DNA of 64,000 nucleotides, from contig OZ024784.1 of the NCBI GenBank assembly GCA_964017065.1, forward strand, positions 7,979,152 to 8,043,151, written 5' to 3'. Below, piece by piece: positions 17,998 to 29,179 of the stretch. The DNA is from Haliclona indistincta (lineage: Eukaryota > Porifera > Demospongiae > Haplosclerida > Chalinidae). The position numbers and the translations under genes are program-made. The notes beneath the pieces were generated by a model. The model was not told the DNA's origin. It was given only the letters and a program-made list of their open reading frames with translations, and did not search any database. The stretch's first letter is position 1, and every line of letters begins with the position of its first letter.

Positions 17998-18427
17998 AAA
18001 ATTAATTTAACAATAATGATTATATCATAGATACAATATACCAACAGGGAAACGGCCAATGGGTGCGCACTCCAATACATTTTGTATTATAATTATTAAT
18101 TTTACGACCTGATTTTACATCCTCGCCACCGGTTAAACATTAAACGTTGCCTTGCAACGAGCCCATTGCTAAGCTAGCTCTTGGCGACCGTGCTAAGAAG
18201 AGTCACTTCCACGGCATGTTGTCGAGCTTTGGTGATTGACTAGAATGTTCTGCCTACACTTTGATAGTAGAGTACTGATCGCTAACTGATGAAGCAGTTG
18301 TTGGTTGCAGGACAAGCGTTGTAAAATGCTAACAAGCAGCTAACTACCATTAACTTATTCAGGAATGTACAAGTTGGACATTGTTACAACACCACATTAA
18401 ATGATATTCACTGTTTGTACAAGCATG
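17998..18427. other. Upstream region of CYLD-A, no gene seen
   Basis: The 5' flank of CYLD-A (transcribed to the left). It is AT-rich near the start codon with a CGCC-containing patch at about 18120. No exon or element boundary could be supported. Confidence 0.4.
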
Positions 18428-18431
18428 TTAA

Positions 18432-19023
18432 CCCTTTAATCGCTGAATTATTTCGTCCAAATTTTGACCTGCTCTAAACTGGTAGTTTGTCTTGCAATTT
18501 TCTCCACCATCCCGTACGCTAGCTGTTCCAAACTAGCACCCTCTTCTCCTGACATATAAAATTTTACGACCATGTGCTAAACTCCAAGTTGGCCACTCCC
18601 ACTTCGGAACTGAAGCCACTTAAGTGTTGCGGCCTCATCATTTTTCAGCTGATCTTGGTCTTTGTCTAGCCATGGTGAATGATACAAAAACCTGGTGGTG
18701 TCCAGGTGAGCATACAGGACAGTTTAGACCATAGTCAATGCAAAGTGTGCGTTTCCGAGCATCTTGAAGCCACAAAAATGCAAAAAATTCGTCCCGGCGC
18801 TTGGCGCCTTTTGGTTCCGCTCTACGGGATACAAACCTATGTCAATCTTCGGTCACAGTAATGTTTTAGTTGAATAAGCACGAGAAACAATTTTCGTTTT
18901 TTTAGGAAAATTCCCATTCTACACTTTGAGATTTCTGAGGCACTCTACACACTATTTAATTATGATGTCCAATGTGGGTGGTACTAATTATGACGCCTAA
19001 AGGCGTCATTAGGGGTTAAAGGG
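18432..19023. mobile_element. piggyBac-like MITE with TTAA target duplication
   Basis: The ends are CCCTTTAATCG and, at the right, the complement of CCCTTTAACCCC. Each is flanked by TTAA (18428-18431 and 19024-19027), the piggyBac target signature. A perfect GACGCCTAAAGGCGTC palindrome sits just inside the right end. The 592-bp interior has no transposase; the 60-codon ORF inside it is not convincing. Confidence 0.65.
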
Positions 19024-19027
19024 TTAA

Positions 19028-19550
19028 GCGATTGACAGTAGCTAGGCAAGATCACGAATAATACATTCCTCAATAAAACTCTGTCTGTGGTCTTCAGAAT
19101 AGACCCAAACTTGGATATAATTATGACTATTAGCGACCAGATAAAGACCGTAACAGAGTTTTTTTAATAAACACCCTCTAAGTAGGAAAACCACGAGGTA
19201 AGCAGCTCATAATCGCACTTTCAATCACAATACACGAAAAAAGCTCTAAGTTACTGCCTTCGCCTTGTTGAAGTACATATAATAATATCCAAAATCTGAA
19301 GTTCTACTGCCTGAGTGAACGAAAGTTTTATTAGCCTAAGCGTTGTATCTAGCCGCACCCGTCACTTTTCCGTCTGGCACTTTCAGTGCTCATAATTTGC
19401 AATGTGTACAGCCTACACCAGTCTTGTAACATAGGTCTTTGGTTTCTTGGAATATCAGCAGTAGTTTCTGAGATACAATCCCCTAGCAACCAGCCAAAAA
19501 TACATGCATGGGCATGAACCTGCACCCTTAACTCCGCTGAAAAGTGAATA
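19028..19550. other. Intergenic DNA, no gene seen
   Basis: Mixed-composition DNA between the TTAA-flanked element and the next palindromic element. I see no supported coding or RNA feature. Confidence 0.4.
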
Positions 19551-19553
19551 TGT

Positions 19554-19745
19554 GTAGGTTATATCCCGCGTTAGCGGGATATAACGGGTCGTACGTCCCG
19601 CCAATATGTGATATAACTTACTTGTACCATGCTAAAGACTGTTCTGATCTTGGGCACGTGATGCGGAGGGAAATACGACCCGTTATATCCCTCAAATAGC
19701 GCAATCTGATTGGTCAGAATAGTCTTAGTATGGTATAAGTATCTG
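19554..19745. mobile_element. Short palindromic element with the CAATCTGATTGGTC motif
   Basis: An inner hairpin TATATCCCGC/GCGGGATATA begins the element. A second arm, ATAACGGGTCGTA, pairs with CGACCCGTTAT at about 19676-19686. The right end carries GCAATCTGATTGGTC, also found in the elements at 14265 and 56675. Confidence 0.5.
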
Positions 19746-20176
19746 TTATTAGTTTTTTAGTTGTTGTTTGGTCCATTCTTTACATGTCCTCGTGAGAATA
19801 GAGAATAGAGCATTTTCTATTCTTGATCTAACACAGTGTAGCGCTATCGCACGAAAAAAACTAAGCCATTCACAGCCCTGTTTGTACGGGTGTTAGTGTA
19901 CCTCTTCTGACAATAGAAACACTCTGGCTGCTCTTGTTTTCAGTTTATCCTCGAGCCGTTCTACAATATCAAAAAAATGTTGATTTTTTAACATTGGTTT
20001 TTACATGCTTTGAATCCTTCGTTGCACTGACAATTTTCCGTTTTAAAGTCAGCTGGCCTGTTTCAAAACCGACTAGCCCATTTTAAAGCTGGCCAGCAAT
20101 TTATCTGGCAGTAGTGTGGTTGTTTGATGAACCTTGAAACACGCATGGGATGACAGTTTCTTACCCCGGTTACATA

Positions 20177-20436
20177 CAGCGGTTTGAAGAGATCAACAAT
20201 CACATAATTTTCACCACTATACTTCCTATTTCAATGTAATAATTATTGTTATTATATATATATATTTTTAAGAGATCTTGCAACGCCACGGTCAAAGTGG
20301 AAGTAATACGTTTTCTTATGTTGACCAATTATACATGTGGTTCATTTCTCTGATCCAGGCCCGCACGTGACCAGCTGTGTTTGATTGGTCATATTTCACT
20401 TTGACTGTAGTGTTGCAAGATCTGTTCAAACCGCTG
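20177..20436. mobile_element. Tc1/mariner-like MITE inserted at TA
   Basis: The outer ends CAGCGGTTTGAA and TTCAAACCGCTG are flanked by TA on each side. An inner inverted pair, AGATCTTGCAACGCCACGGT and its near complement, follows. The unoccupied target site is visible elsewhere in the window: removing this element restores the sequence found at 29717-29790 and 30746-30815. Confidence 0.8.
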
Positions 20437-20599
20437 TAGTATTAATAATCTCTGATACATGTAACAGTCTATTAATAACCTTATTATAATTATAATAATT
20501 ATTATTATTATAATAACAGTTTGCACGACGACTCACCGGTATGCATAATAATTATCTAGACCAGAGAACACATGAGTGGTGAAGAAGTCACTTTTATCT

Positions 20600-20775
20600 A
20601 CACGTGACGAAAGTGAAGAGAACTCGGTGGCTTGAATATTATCTATGCTTGAATTGAGGCGAGAACTTTCGTATTCTTCTTATAGCACTCTGTAAGCATG
20701 CTCCGTGTACTAATCTTGAGCTCAGTGTTAATCCGGGTTATACCGGTACTGCTAGAAACAAACGAATGGAGGTAG
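20600..20775 (+). pseudogene. Inverted, truncated copy of PIGU 5' end (exon 1)
   Basis: ATG at about 20700 followed by [14 protein letters not shown] is nearly identical to the first codons of PIGU at 28760 on the opposite strand. Upstream sequence (AACTTTCGTATTCTTC, CTGTAAGCATGCTCC) also matches the PIGU promoter side. The match stops after the TNEW codons, where a stop follows. It lies head-to-head with CYLD-A exactly as PIGU does with CYLD-B, marking the breakpoint of an inverted segmental duplication. Confidence 0.85.
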
Positions 20776-20845
20776 AGTTTTGCCTGACGTCGTCACTGGA
20801 AGAAGGCGTGGTCATCAGATGGGCCGCGCGCGCCGGGCTGATTAT

Positions 20846-21734
20846 CAGGGGGGGTACGACAAGCTAATTTATTCTGACGTATTGCTAACATACGACACGC
20901 CCACTAACGAATGGAATGTATGCAGGCAGTGGCGTAGCCAGGATTTACAGTTTGGAGGGGCACAAAAATGGGCGCGCTTGCGCGCCCGCGAAAATTGTGT
21001 GAACCACGCCCAATTTCGGTCAAAATTCGTATGTTTTGGAGCGTTCGAGACAAGTTGTTGAACACTCTGGTTCATAGTGGAGTCACAGATACTGTCGATC
21101 AGTCGATAAGATCAGTGTACTACTTTTATTAGTAATAATCTTGGAGGGGCACTGGCTATGGTTGGGGGGGCCTTGCCCCCCCAGGCCCCCCTGTAGAATC
21201 GCCACTGTATGCAGGATAGTTTAAACAGTTTGCCATCGCGCTATAGTACATGATATCGAGCTCAGGTGTGCATTGTTTACACTCCAGATCAAGGCAAGTA
21301 ATATTCCAGAACAATCTACTGAAAATAGCTGAAACAAGTTTCTACTGTTACAGTGATTGGACAACATTTGTGCGTATTGCAGCCAGAGTTTGTGCGCCAC
21401 AGTCGCAATTTCTTTACATTATTAACTGAATGATGCTCAAGAATGGTAGCGATGCTGTTTTGATCACGTTGGTGCTTTCTTGGGTGAATAGTTTTGCCAA
21501 CCAATTCTCCATCTTCATCTCTCTATACTGCAAAAACTAAAAGAGGTAAGGGTGGGGTAAGGTAGCTTAAACGAAAGCTCTTGGGTAGTAGTATCCATTC
21601 CGCAACACACTTACCGTTGAAATTGTCCTCTAAAGACGAAGCTGACCAGGAAAGTCGCAATGTATTTTGATTTACCCTACGAGCAGTAACGTCAGCATTA
21701 CGTCAGAATAAATTAGCTTGTCGTACCCCCCCTG
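20846..21734. mobile_element. MITE with CAGGGGGGGTACGACAAGC ends and 8-9 bp target duplication
   Basis: The right end is the reverse complement of the left for at least 40 bp, and GCTGATTAT flanks both sides (20837-20845 and 21735-21743). A second element is nested within it at 20927-21207. An 8-9 bp duplication suggests hAT or MULE ancestry. No transposase is visible. Confidence 0.8.
20927..21207. mobile_element. Nested hAT-like MITE, 281 bp, target duplication TATGCAGG
   Basis: The ends are CAGTGGCGTAGCCAGGAT and, inverted, CGCCACTG. Exact 8-bp direct repeats TATGCAGG lie at 20919-20926 and 21208-21215. The right part has runs of G and C (GGGGGGGCC...CCCCCC). It is inserted inside the 20846-21734 element and is therefore younger than it. 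Confidence 0.88.
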
Positions 21735-21779
21735 GCTGATTATAGTCTATCTAGCAGCTAACCCTCCCGCCTACTGATA

Positions 21780-22505
21780 ATGGGCCAGTTGCGTGTAAGG
21801 CAAACTATTTTAATGATATGCAAATTGACATAACGTCACTTCCGGACTGCTCGTAGCCGCCTACTTGTACCTACTTTGTATGGAGTACATTGAGAAAATA
21901 TGAGTTTTTAAAACTTCGCGGGCAGCCAAAACTTGGCGCATGTGCAGGATCTAAGAATGCGATGCGCAACTACTACCATTGGCACATGCAACGCAGTAAA
22001 AACAGAGACGATCGGTGGAGGCGCGGTCGAGAACGAGCCATCACTGTACAGCTAGGTAAGCCAATGTGACGAGCGATGAAAACGCGAATACTAACACAGC
22101 TTAACTAATGGTAAAGCAAGATGCTCACTAGATTGCTCGAGAGACAGTGAAAGGTGACAGATGTGATACTTACATTGCGAGAGATGACAATCTAGGCACG
22201 CATTTTGCCTCTGACAAAAAGAGCATACCCAGCTGTACAGTGATGGCTCGTTCTCGACCGCGCCTCCACCGATCGTCTCTGTTTTTACTGCGTTGCATGT
22301 GCCAATGGTAGTAGTTGCGCATCGCATTCTTAGATCCTGCACATGCGCCAAGTTTTGGCTGCCCGCGAAGTTTTAAAAACTCATATTTTCTCAATGAACT
22401 CCATACAAAGTAGGTACAAGTAGGCGGCTACGAGCAGTCCGGAAGTGACTTTACGTTCAATTATCAATAATTAAATTCCTTGGCTCTTACACGCAACTGG
22501 CCTAT
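21780..22505. mobile_element. Foldback element, about 285-bp inverted arms
   Basis: Left arm GGGCCAGTTGCGTGTAAGG through the CGGACTGCTCGTAGCCGCCT block to GTACAGCTAGG (about 22057). The right arm is its reverse complement, from about 22230 to 22503. It is nearly identical over long stretches, so the transcript would form a long hairpin. No transposase. Confidence 0.85.
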
Positions 22506-22562
22506 TGGATGGACGGCGGAGAGGGTCTAGCAAACATTGCCATTCATAGTTTTCAGATTCGT

Positions 22563-22603
22563 AATGAATATCATTTTCCTCCCAGAGGAAAATGATATTC
22601 ATT
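22563..22603. repeat. Perfect 18-bp inverted repeat
   Basis: AATGAATATCATTTTCCT and its exact complement are separated by five bases. Confidence 0.85.
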
Positions 22604-23580
22604 CTTCGTGGCTTTGTTATTATTATGAATTATGCCACGCGGTAGCAGTGGCATATTTAGGGTTGGGCGGAAAACAAGATGGCGGATACACTTAGGCTAA
22701 ACGCAATAATTCTCGTATATCTTGGCTGTTGACGATATCAGGGGTATTTTAACTACCTAGGGGCTATCCTAAGAGGTAAGCGCTTACAATGAGTCTACTA
22801 AGAAAGACTATAAGGCCAGGTGCTATGGGCATGAAAAGATGGCGTCTCGCCTGGAGGCACGACTACGGCACTGCCATATCTTCGCCGTACGGGCGTTTCA
22901 AGCTAATCTAACGTTCTGAAGCTCTTTGCACGATTTGTGCGATTACAAAGAGACCTTCAGAAGCAAAAGAGACCAGGTCTAAGGTGGTAAACCAGAGTTC
23001 ACGTGGTCACCCGTTTGTTCATCTTCTTTCTTCTTCTTCTTATTCTTCTTCTTCTTCAGAGAGCCTAGCGCCGTGGCTAGTGAGCTATTCAAGACAAAAC
23101 CTACACAGAAACTACACTAGTCGTTGGGAGCAGTGCACCTGATATCTATTTAAGCCTAAAACACTAGCAGAAGCGAGTATTTTCAAGAAAACAGCGATTT
23201 TTGGTCCATAATCAGACTCCATTCCATCATTCTTTTGAACTCCGTTACTAGGTTACGCCTACTCGCGCACGCCCGTGTATGTAATTATTCTAATACAAGC
23301 GCACCTTAGTACAAATTGCATCATGGCTTGGAACGCGAGTGCTGCTGCCACTAGCAGTGTTCACAGCAGACAACGAGCAAATCGTCACTGTTACACCGGA
23401 TTTGTCTGTTCAGGCTTGTAAGAATGCTAGCTTAAGCTTAGCTAATGTTGCATGGTACGTGTTGCATGCAGTGCAGACTGAGAGTCGATTGACTCGAGTG
23501 CATTGCGGAGCTGCCCGGCACTTAGTTCTCTTTATACACTGTTAGTCTGTATTAGCATAAGTGCCAACTAAGTCATTAAT
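22604..23580. other. Intergenic DNA with a TTC-rich patch; no gene supported
   Basis: Contains a pyrimidine tract of TTC units at about 23024-23058. A 68-codon ORF at 23339 has no recognisable features and lacks support. Confidence 0.4.
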
Positions 23581-23599
23581 AAAAAAAAGAAAAGAAACA

Positions 23600-23886
23600 A
23601 GTAATAAAAACATTTTAACCAAAATGGAAGAGATTTAGGGTTGGTACATTTATCGAAAAAGTATGGAAACAAGAGTTTGAAATGAAAAGAATTGTAACAA
23701 TAGCAGTGTAATGCTACCTCCCTAAATTAACTGCTTTCGATAGTTGTGGTTAATTTAATAGGGAGGTAGCATTACACTGCTATTGTTACAATTCTTTTCA
23801 TTTCAAACTCTTGTTTCCATACTTTTTCGATAAATGTACCAACCCTAAATCTCTTCCATTTTGGTTAAAATGTTTTTATTACTTGT
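23600..23886. mobile_element. Near-perfect hairpin, about 125-bp arms
   Basis: AAGTAATAAAAACATTTTAA through TAGCATTACACTGC is followed, after a short loop around 23730-23760, by its reverse complement. The arms are almost mismatch-free. It could be a MITE or the source of a long hairpin RNA; there are no coding features. Confidence 0.85.
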
Positions 23887-23889
23887 AAT

Positions 23890-25232
23890 GATTAAGGTTA
23901 CGGGATACCACGCCCACTTACGAGCAGGCAGAAATGGTTGCCTGAAAAAACACTCGTAGCATCGCGCTTGTTGGTTTGGATGAATATAGCGCTGCATATC
24001 CAGTTAGAACAAAGACTGCACTTCGTCTTCAGCAAAAACGGTGGCTAGACGCGCTACCATAGTGCGTTACGAAGTACACGAAGTCACGAGCAGCTTCGTC
24101 AACTAAGAAATCGAAATTCTCGTAGTGGGCACTCTGTAGCACGTCTAGACTTGGCATGCAGCTAGACAGCTTAGTTATCTAGGGACCCAAGGATCCTTTT
24201 TTCGATATCAGCTTTAGTTGCCGAGTTATGTTCACGCATACACTCGAAAAGCTTGTCAAAGCTAATTTTCGAGTGTATGCGTGAACATTACTCGGCAACT
24301 AAAGCAAGGGCGTATAGAGAAAGAGGGCATGCAACCGTCAATCACTCCGTAGGTAGGATAGCGAAATATTTATTGTTACTAAAATTAGAAGTTACGCCCA
24401 TCAATTACTGACGTAGAAAAAAGTAGGCGGTAACAAATGACGCATAATATTTTTCAGATCCATGAACCAGCCTACCCGAGCCTACCTACGCCGTGCCTAG
24501 GCAACGTGTTCCGCGATCTCAGGCACAGCGACGCATACCAGTCCTACGCCGGTGTTCTCCTGGCGCCTTTGTCGTCTACGTGTTTGAATAGTGCAATGGC
24601 CTCCAGCTTGAAGAATGCGTGACTAGTGTGCCTTCCCTCGCGCATTTAGCAACAAGCAATCGTCTAGCGGTTACAGACAAGGGCGAGCAGCTACTACTGT
24701 CACTACGTCGCCGTTTAGATACAGGTGTGCCTGGCTACCTGCACTAGCCATTCTGCACTCTCCGCATACGCTCTGACGTATGCACTGTATACTAAAAGTA
24801 TACGGAGTTTAATTGATGTTTATTTTTAGTAACAATAAGTATTTCGCTATCCTACGGGAGTAATTGACAGTTGCATGCCCTCTTTCTCTATACGCCCTTG
24901 ACTAAAGCTGATATCGAAAAAAGGATCCGTGGGTCCCTAGATAACTAAGCTGTCTAGCTGCATGCCAAGTCTAGACGTGCTACAGAGTGCCCACTACGAG
25001 AATTTCGATTTCTTAGTTGACGAAGCTGCTCGTTACTTCGTGTACTTCGTAACGCACTATGGTAGCGCGTCTAGCCACCGTTTTTGCTGAAGTGCAGTCT
25101 TTGCTCTAACTGGATATGCAGCGCTATATTCAGCCAAACCAACAAGCGCGATGCTACGAGTGTTTTTTTCAGGCAACCATTTCAGCTTGCTTGTAAGTGG
25201 GCGTGGTGTATCCCGTAACCTTAAACATGCAG
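23890..25232. mobile_element. Large foldback element, about 475-bp arms, with internal hairpin
   Basis: The left arm starts AAGGTTACGGGATACCACGC. It is matched in reverse complement up to CGTAACCTT at 25232, with a few percent divergence. The left arm also contains its own hairpin (24218-24303, GTTCACGCATACACTCGAAA). The roughly 450-bp centre (24380-24830) has no recognisable transposase. Confidence 0.85.
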
Positions 25233-25501
25233 CTGAACTAGAAGCAGTGTGTACACACGTACACGCGGTTGGAGGCAACGCCCAGCTAATCATAACGCGG
25301 TTTACTTCATTATTATTCATTAAAAATCAATGAATGGCAATGTTTGCTAGAGCTAGCTAGAGGTTGTGCACATACAACTTTGACGCACATTTTTCGTGTT
25401 AGTAACCGTTGCTACGACGCCATTTTGAGTGTCAGACAAGAAGTACTTTCTGTACGTACTTTAGCATTTTTGATAGCTAGATAAAGCTGTACAGTCACGC
25501 T

Positions 25502-25636
25502 ATGGTGCAAACAAGCACTGCTAGGTGGAATACAAGAATACTACAAGCTGTATGCACCAAGCAAGGGCTCTCTCGTGGAACGGCAGCACTTGGTTCCGCT
25601 CGAGGTACGGTATCCAGATGGTTGAAGCCGTTCTAA
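25502..25636 (+). CDS. Small ORF resembling a helix-turn-helix fragment
   Basis: A 44-codon ORF from ATG to TAA. Its middle reads ILQAVCTKQGLSRGTAALGS then ARGTVSRWLK, with the helix-Gly-helix spacing and terminal SRWL common in Psq/transposase HTH motifs. It is too short for a domain call and could be chance or a transposon remnant. Confidence 0.2.
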   Translation: MVQTSTARWNTRILQAVCTKQGLSRGTAALGSARGTVSRWLKPF

Positions 25637-25954
25637 CAACACTGCTTTGACGTGGTATAGACTACAAGGACTCGTACGTACTGTACGAGCGAAGCCTGGC
25701 CACTGAAAGGTCTGTTTAAAGAAAGTCGCTATTCTTGCTCTGCCGCACTTCTTTGCTTCGTCTTCTGTGTAGCCCTGGTACTAAGCAAGACTGCTATCCA
25801 CTTTTTACTGAGCGGTGCAGCTTACAAACGAGAGCAGAGCACGTTGTTTCTTGCAGTCATTTGTCATTGTCAGCTTTTGTCATTGTGTATGATATGTCAA
25901 GAGTTCATTTCTACAGTACATTTAGTATTACAAGTGGTGCTATTGTAGTTACTG

Positions 25955-28760
25955 CTAATCTAGAGCTAGTTTCACAGGGTTTCCTTGTTTATCCAGTCGT
26001 GGTAGACCATGCTGCAGGTCATACTGATGTGCCATAAATGCATATATGACATCAGTGATGAGGAAGATCTGTGCCAGATTATAGACTAGTGTCATTGAGA
26101 AGTAGAAGTTAGCATTAGCACTGCCTGAGTGAATCCACAGGTGCCATAGTATAGGACCTACTATACTGGATACTACAGCCATACAGATCACTACCAGTGA
26201 GAACCTGAGGTCTGCACAGAGAAGAGAAATATGAGTAAAACACAGTTAATGTTATACATAATTCAAAATTTTACTGTTATACTTGATTTAAGTGGGAAGA
26301 CATTAGGGATGCGCGGATTATGCCGGAATAAGTTTTGAACAATTCTCAAAAGAATAATGGGAAAACTTTGAGCATAATCCACGCATCCCTAGAAGACATC
26401 TTGTCAGTTTTAATTTTAGCTCACATCTGAAGGTGTGACTCCATAGAGGAAGAAAGGAGAGAGGGAGAGCTATATCTCCAACACTCGGGTATGACTTAAA
26501 GGTAGCTGTCACTGATAATAAGAGAAAGATGAGAAACACAGGATGCTTGCTGTGGAGGATCAGAGAGAGGGTAGATGTAGAGAGCAGTAAACACATACTG
26601 ATGATGAGTACTCAACTAGTGTACCTGAACTGTACTGACAGAGGTAGTGTGAAGATGAATGCATTGATTTGAAACACACAGAGAAAGAATGTTCTGAAGT
26701 GCTCAAACATTTCCATGAAGAAGTACCAGAAAAGACCAACATTGGGTGTGAAATCAGTCACCATCAGACTAAGACAAAGAACAAAGCACACTAACAGCTA
26801 GTCTTGTATTCTACAAGTACTGTGACTGACTGATACTCACATGATCTCATACATTGCTCTGATATAATCCCATGATCCAGTGATGTAATAACACACTACT
26901 GACAGAGCCAGTAGCATACTGACCACACCTACCAGCGACAAGACCGAATATTGGACACCACACTGATGATTGAAAATAGGAAAATTATTTGTTTTGTCAA
27001 TTAATTTTGTTCCTACACCTTAGTGATACATGTTGACAACACTTTAAAATGTGTACTATTAGATGTTTGACAAAAAGAGCAAAAGAAATGTAACCTTGTG
27101 TGCCATGATGAATAGTGGGAGAACAAGAACCACAGGGTAGAGGGAGAGATGGGTTGCTATAGCAATACCAAGAGAAGCGAGAAAGAAGTTTCCTAAAGAC
27201 AAGACACAAGAAAGAGTTTGTTAAAAAAGTAATGTGTACATGAACTTTAGTATGGGGCCTATAAGAAATCCTTATTAGTACTATGCACACATGAACAAGT
27301 GTAGAGTATTAACTATTATGTCACAATGATCGTGCTCATTGCTATGTAGAATCATGAAGTTCTAATAAATGCAGTGATTACCTCTAAGAGCCAGCCACAG
27401 TGAGCATACAATGAACAGGTGTGTGAGAGAGATGGAACTGTAACCAGCACAGCTAATGATAGAGTATGGGTTCATGAGATAGCTGCATGAAGAGAGTGGT
27501 AATTAATGAGTCATGGTGTATCATGCTGCTGATTACAGCATATGCAAGAAAATTCAGGTATTTTGATAAGAATGTGTTGCACTCAGTGATCTAAATTATT
27601 CACTCACACTGCTGCTATCATGAGAGGTAGAGAAGGGTCCTTCTTTAGTAATAGCACCTCAACATCTTTACCATAACTCTTTTTCTCTTCTTCTTGGTGC
27701 TTCAACTATACATTATACAGACACCACAAGTAAGTTGCAACATCTGATCACGTGCAACAGAATCAGAAGCTTAGATCTAATGATGACAATATTATCACCT
27801 TATTATCACGATGCAATTGAGCGATCTTGCCCAGAAACACAGCAATCAGCACATCCACACACTACACACAATCATAGTAATACAGTAGTTTTCAAAATGT
27901 GAGTGCCATCTCTTACCACAAACACAATACCAACTGCAGTACTGCCTAATGGAATGAATAACTGGAACAATGACAGTACTAGTGGACTCTGTGTTGGAAG
28001 GCAATATTGTATAAACATAATATCGTCATTATACTCCATCTATACAAGAACCGTGCCAGCCCAGGTGAATTTCAATAATTAAAACAGAACGCATACCCTG
28101 GGCGCTGGAGCACTGCTACACCAGCACAGAGCAGTCAATTGTAGCTCACATGTAGCAGATATAGATTGTGTATTTATGTGCTCGCTCAGTCTCATCATTA
28201 GGTGAACACCTCGCCCATTTACCATAGTGTTCTAATAGAAAGGCATGACTATAGCACGCGCAACAAAAATTTTCTGACTTCGCAGGCGTCTTTAGTGGAA
28301 TCAAATATTCTACCAAGCTGTAGAGAGATGATCTTCTTGCAATAAGGCAGTAAACAGCCAGGTTTTGGTCACACTTACACACCATGGGTGGTGACTATAA
28401 TACTTGCGCCCACTACCACATTTAGACAGCTTTTAATATTGACCAAAAAGAACTGAACATGGCCTGGCATATGGTTCTGAAGAGTCTATAAACGGGGTAA
28501 TAGTAGACTAGTGCCTGTACCTGATGGTATATATCACCCTTGTACGGTGATAGCCCCGCCCACTTCATGGCCACACCTTCTTTCACTGGTGTAATAAAAG
28601 TTATAGTTGCAGCTTTGGTGACGAGAGAGCAAAACTTACTTCTGCTCCATGAACTGATAGAAGTAGCTACCTCTACTCGATCTCCTAGCCATTCGTTTGT
28701 TCCCAGCAGTACCAGTATAACCCGGATTAACACTGAGCTCAAGATTAGTACACGGAGCAT
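25955..28760 (-). CDS. PIGU: PIG-U, GPI transamidase complex subunit
   Basis: PIG-U is the multi-pass ER-membrane subunit of the complex that attaches GPI anchors to proteins. Eleven exons close in phase: 28640-28760, 28521-28585, 27917-27988, 27799-27861, 27608-27705, 27382-27482, 27095-27192, 26841-26962, 26625-26768, 26425-26549, 25955-26211. They give about 421 aa, close to the family's usual length. Conserved landmarks include [40 protein letters not shown] and [15 protein letters not shown]. The intron at 28586-28639 is only 54 nt, a multiple of three without stops, so the unspliced ORF reads through it. The start is placed at 28760 because the hydrophobic N-terminus begins there. It diverges from CYLD-B across about 420 bp. 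Confidence 0.95.
26304..26391. mobile_element. 88-bp hAT-like MITE in PIGU intron
   Basis: The ends TAGGGATGCGCGGATTATGC and, inverted, GCATAATCCACGCATCCCTA are flanked by the exact 8-bp repeat GAAGACAT (26296-26303 and 26392-26399). It is very small and has no coding capacity. Confidence 0.85.
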
Positions 28761-29179
28761 GCTTACAGTGATATTACAAGTAGGTCTACGGACGATCGAT
28801 ACGGAAGAATACGAAAGTCCCTCATTTTTATGCCTCGTTCGTTTAGTGACTTCTCCTGTCATCATCCTTAAACTTTGGTATTAACTCGTGTCACTGCTCT
28901 TTTCATAATCAGTTTGTGCATCTGGTGAGTGAATTGTACGAATTAGATTAACATTGTGTTCGATCTCCCTGCTACCCGTTCACATGCAATTAATGTACAC
29001 ACTGCTGGCATACTATTTTGTTTACTGTTACAAAAATAATTATTATCTGCATGATAATGTGTGCTCCAACAAACCATAGATACAGTATCCCTTAGGGATA
29101 CTGCTATGCTGTGCTGGGGTTTAGGGAAATCCCCTTTGTCATAATGACGTCATATTATTTCGTTTTCCCAAGGTTACTA
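28761..29179. promoter_or_regulatory. Bidirectional promoter between PIGU and CYLD-B
   Basis: The start codons of PIGU (28760, -) and CYLD-B (29180, +) are about 420 bp apart and diverge. The PIGU-proximal part (AAGTCCCTC to TGTAAGCATGC) is partly repeated in inverted orientation at about 20640-20700 beside CYLD-A, so it was carried in the duplication. No TATA box was recognised with confidence. Confidence 0.55.

Noticed and set aside
24437..24622. 61-codon ORF in the centre of the large foldback element as a transposase
   Set aside because: No catalytic or DNA-binding motif is visible and it is far too short.
29111..29179. Upstream in-frame start for CYLD-B
   Set aside because: The extra N-terminal residues have no counterpart in CYLD-A, whose homologous Met aligns with 29180.
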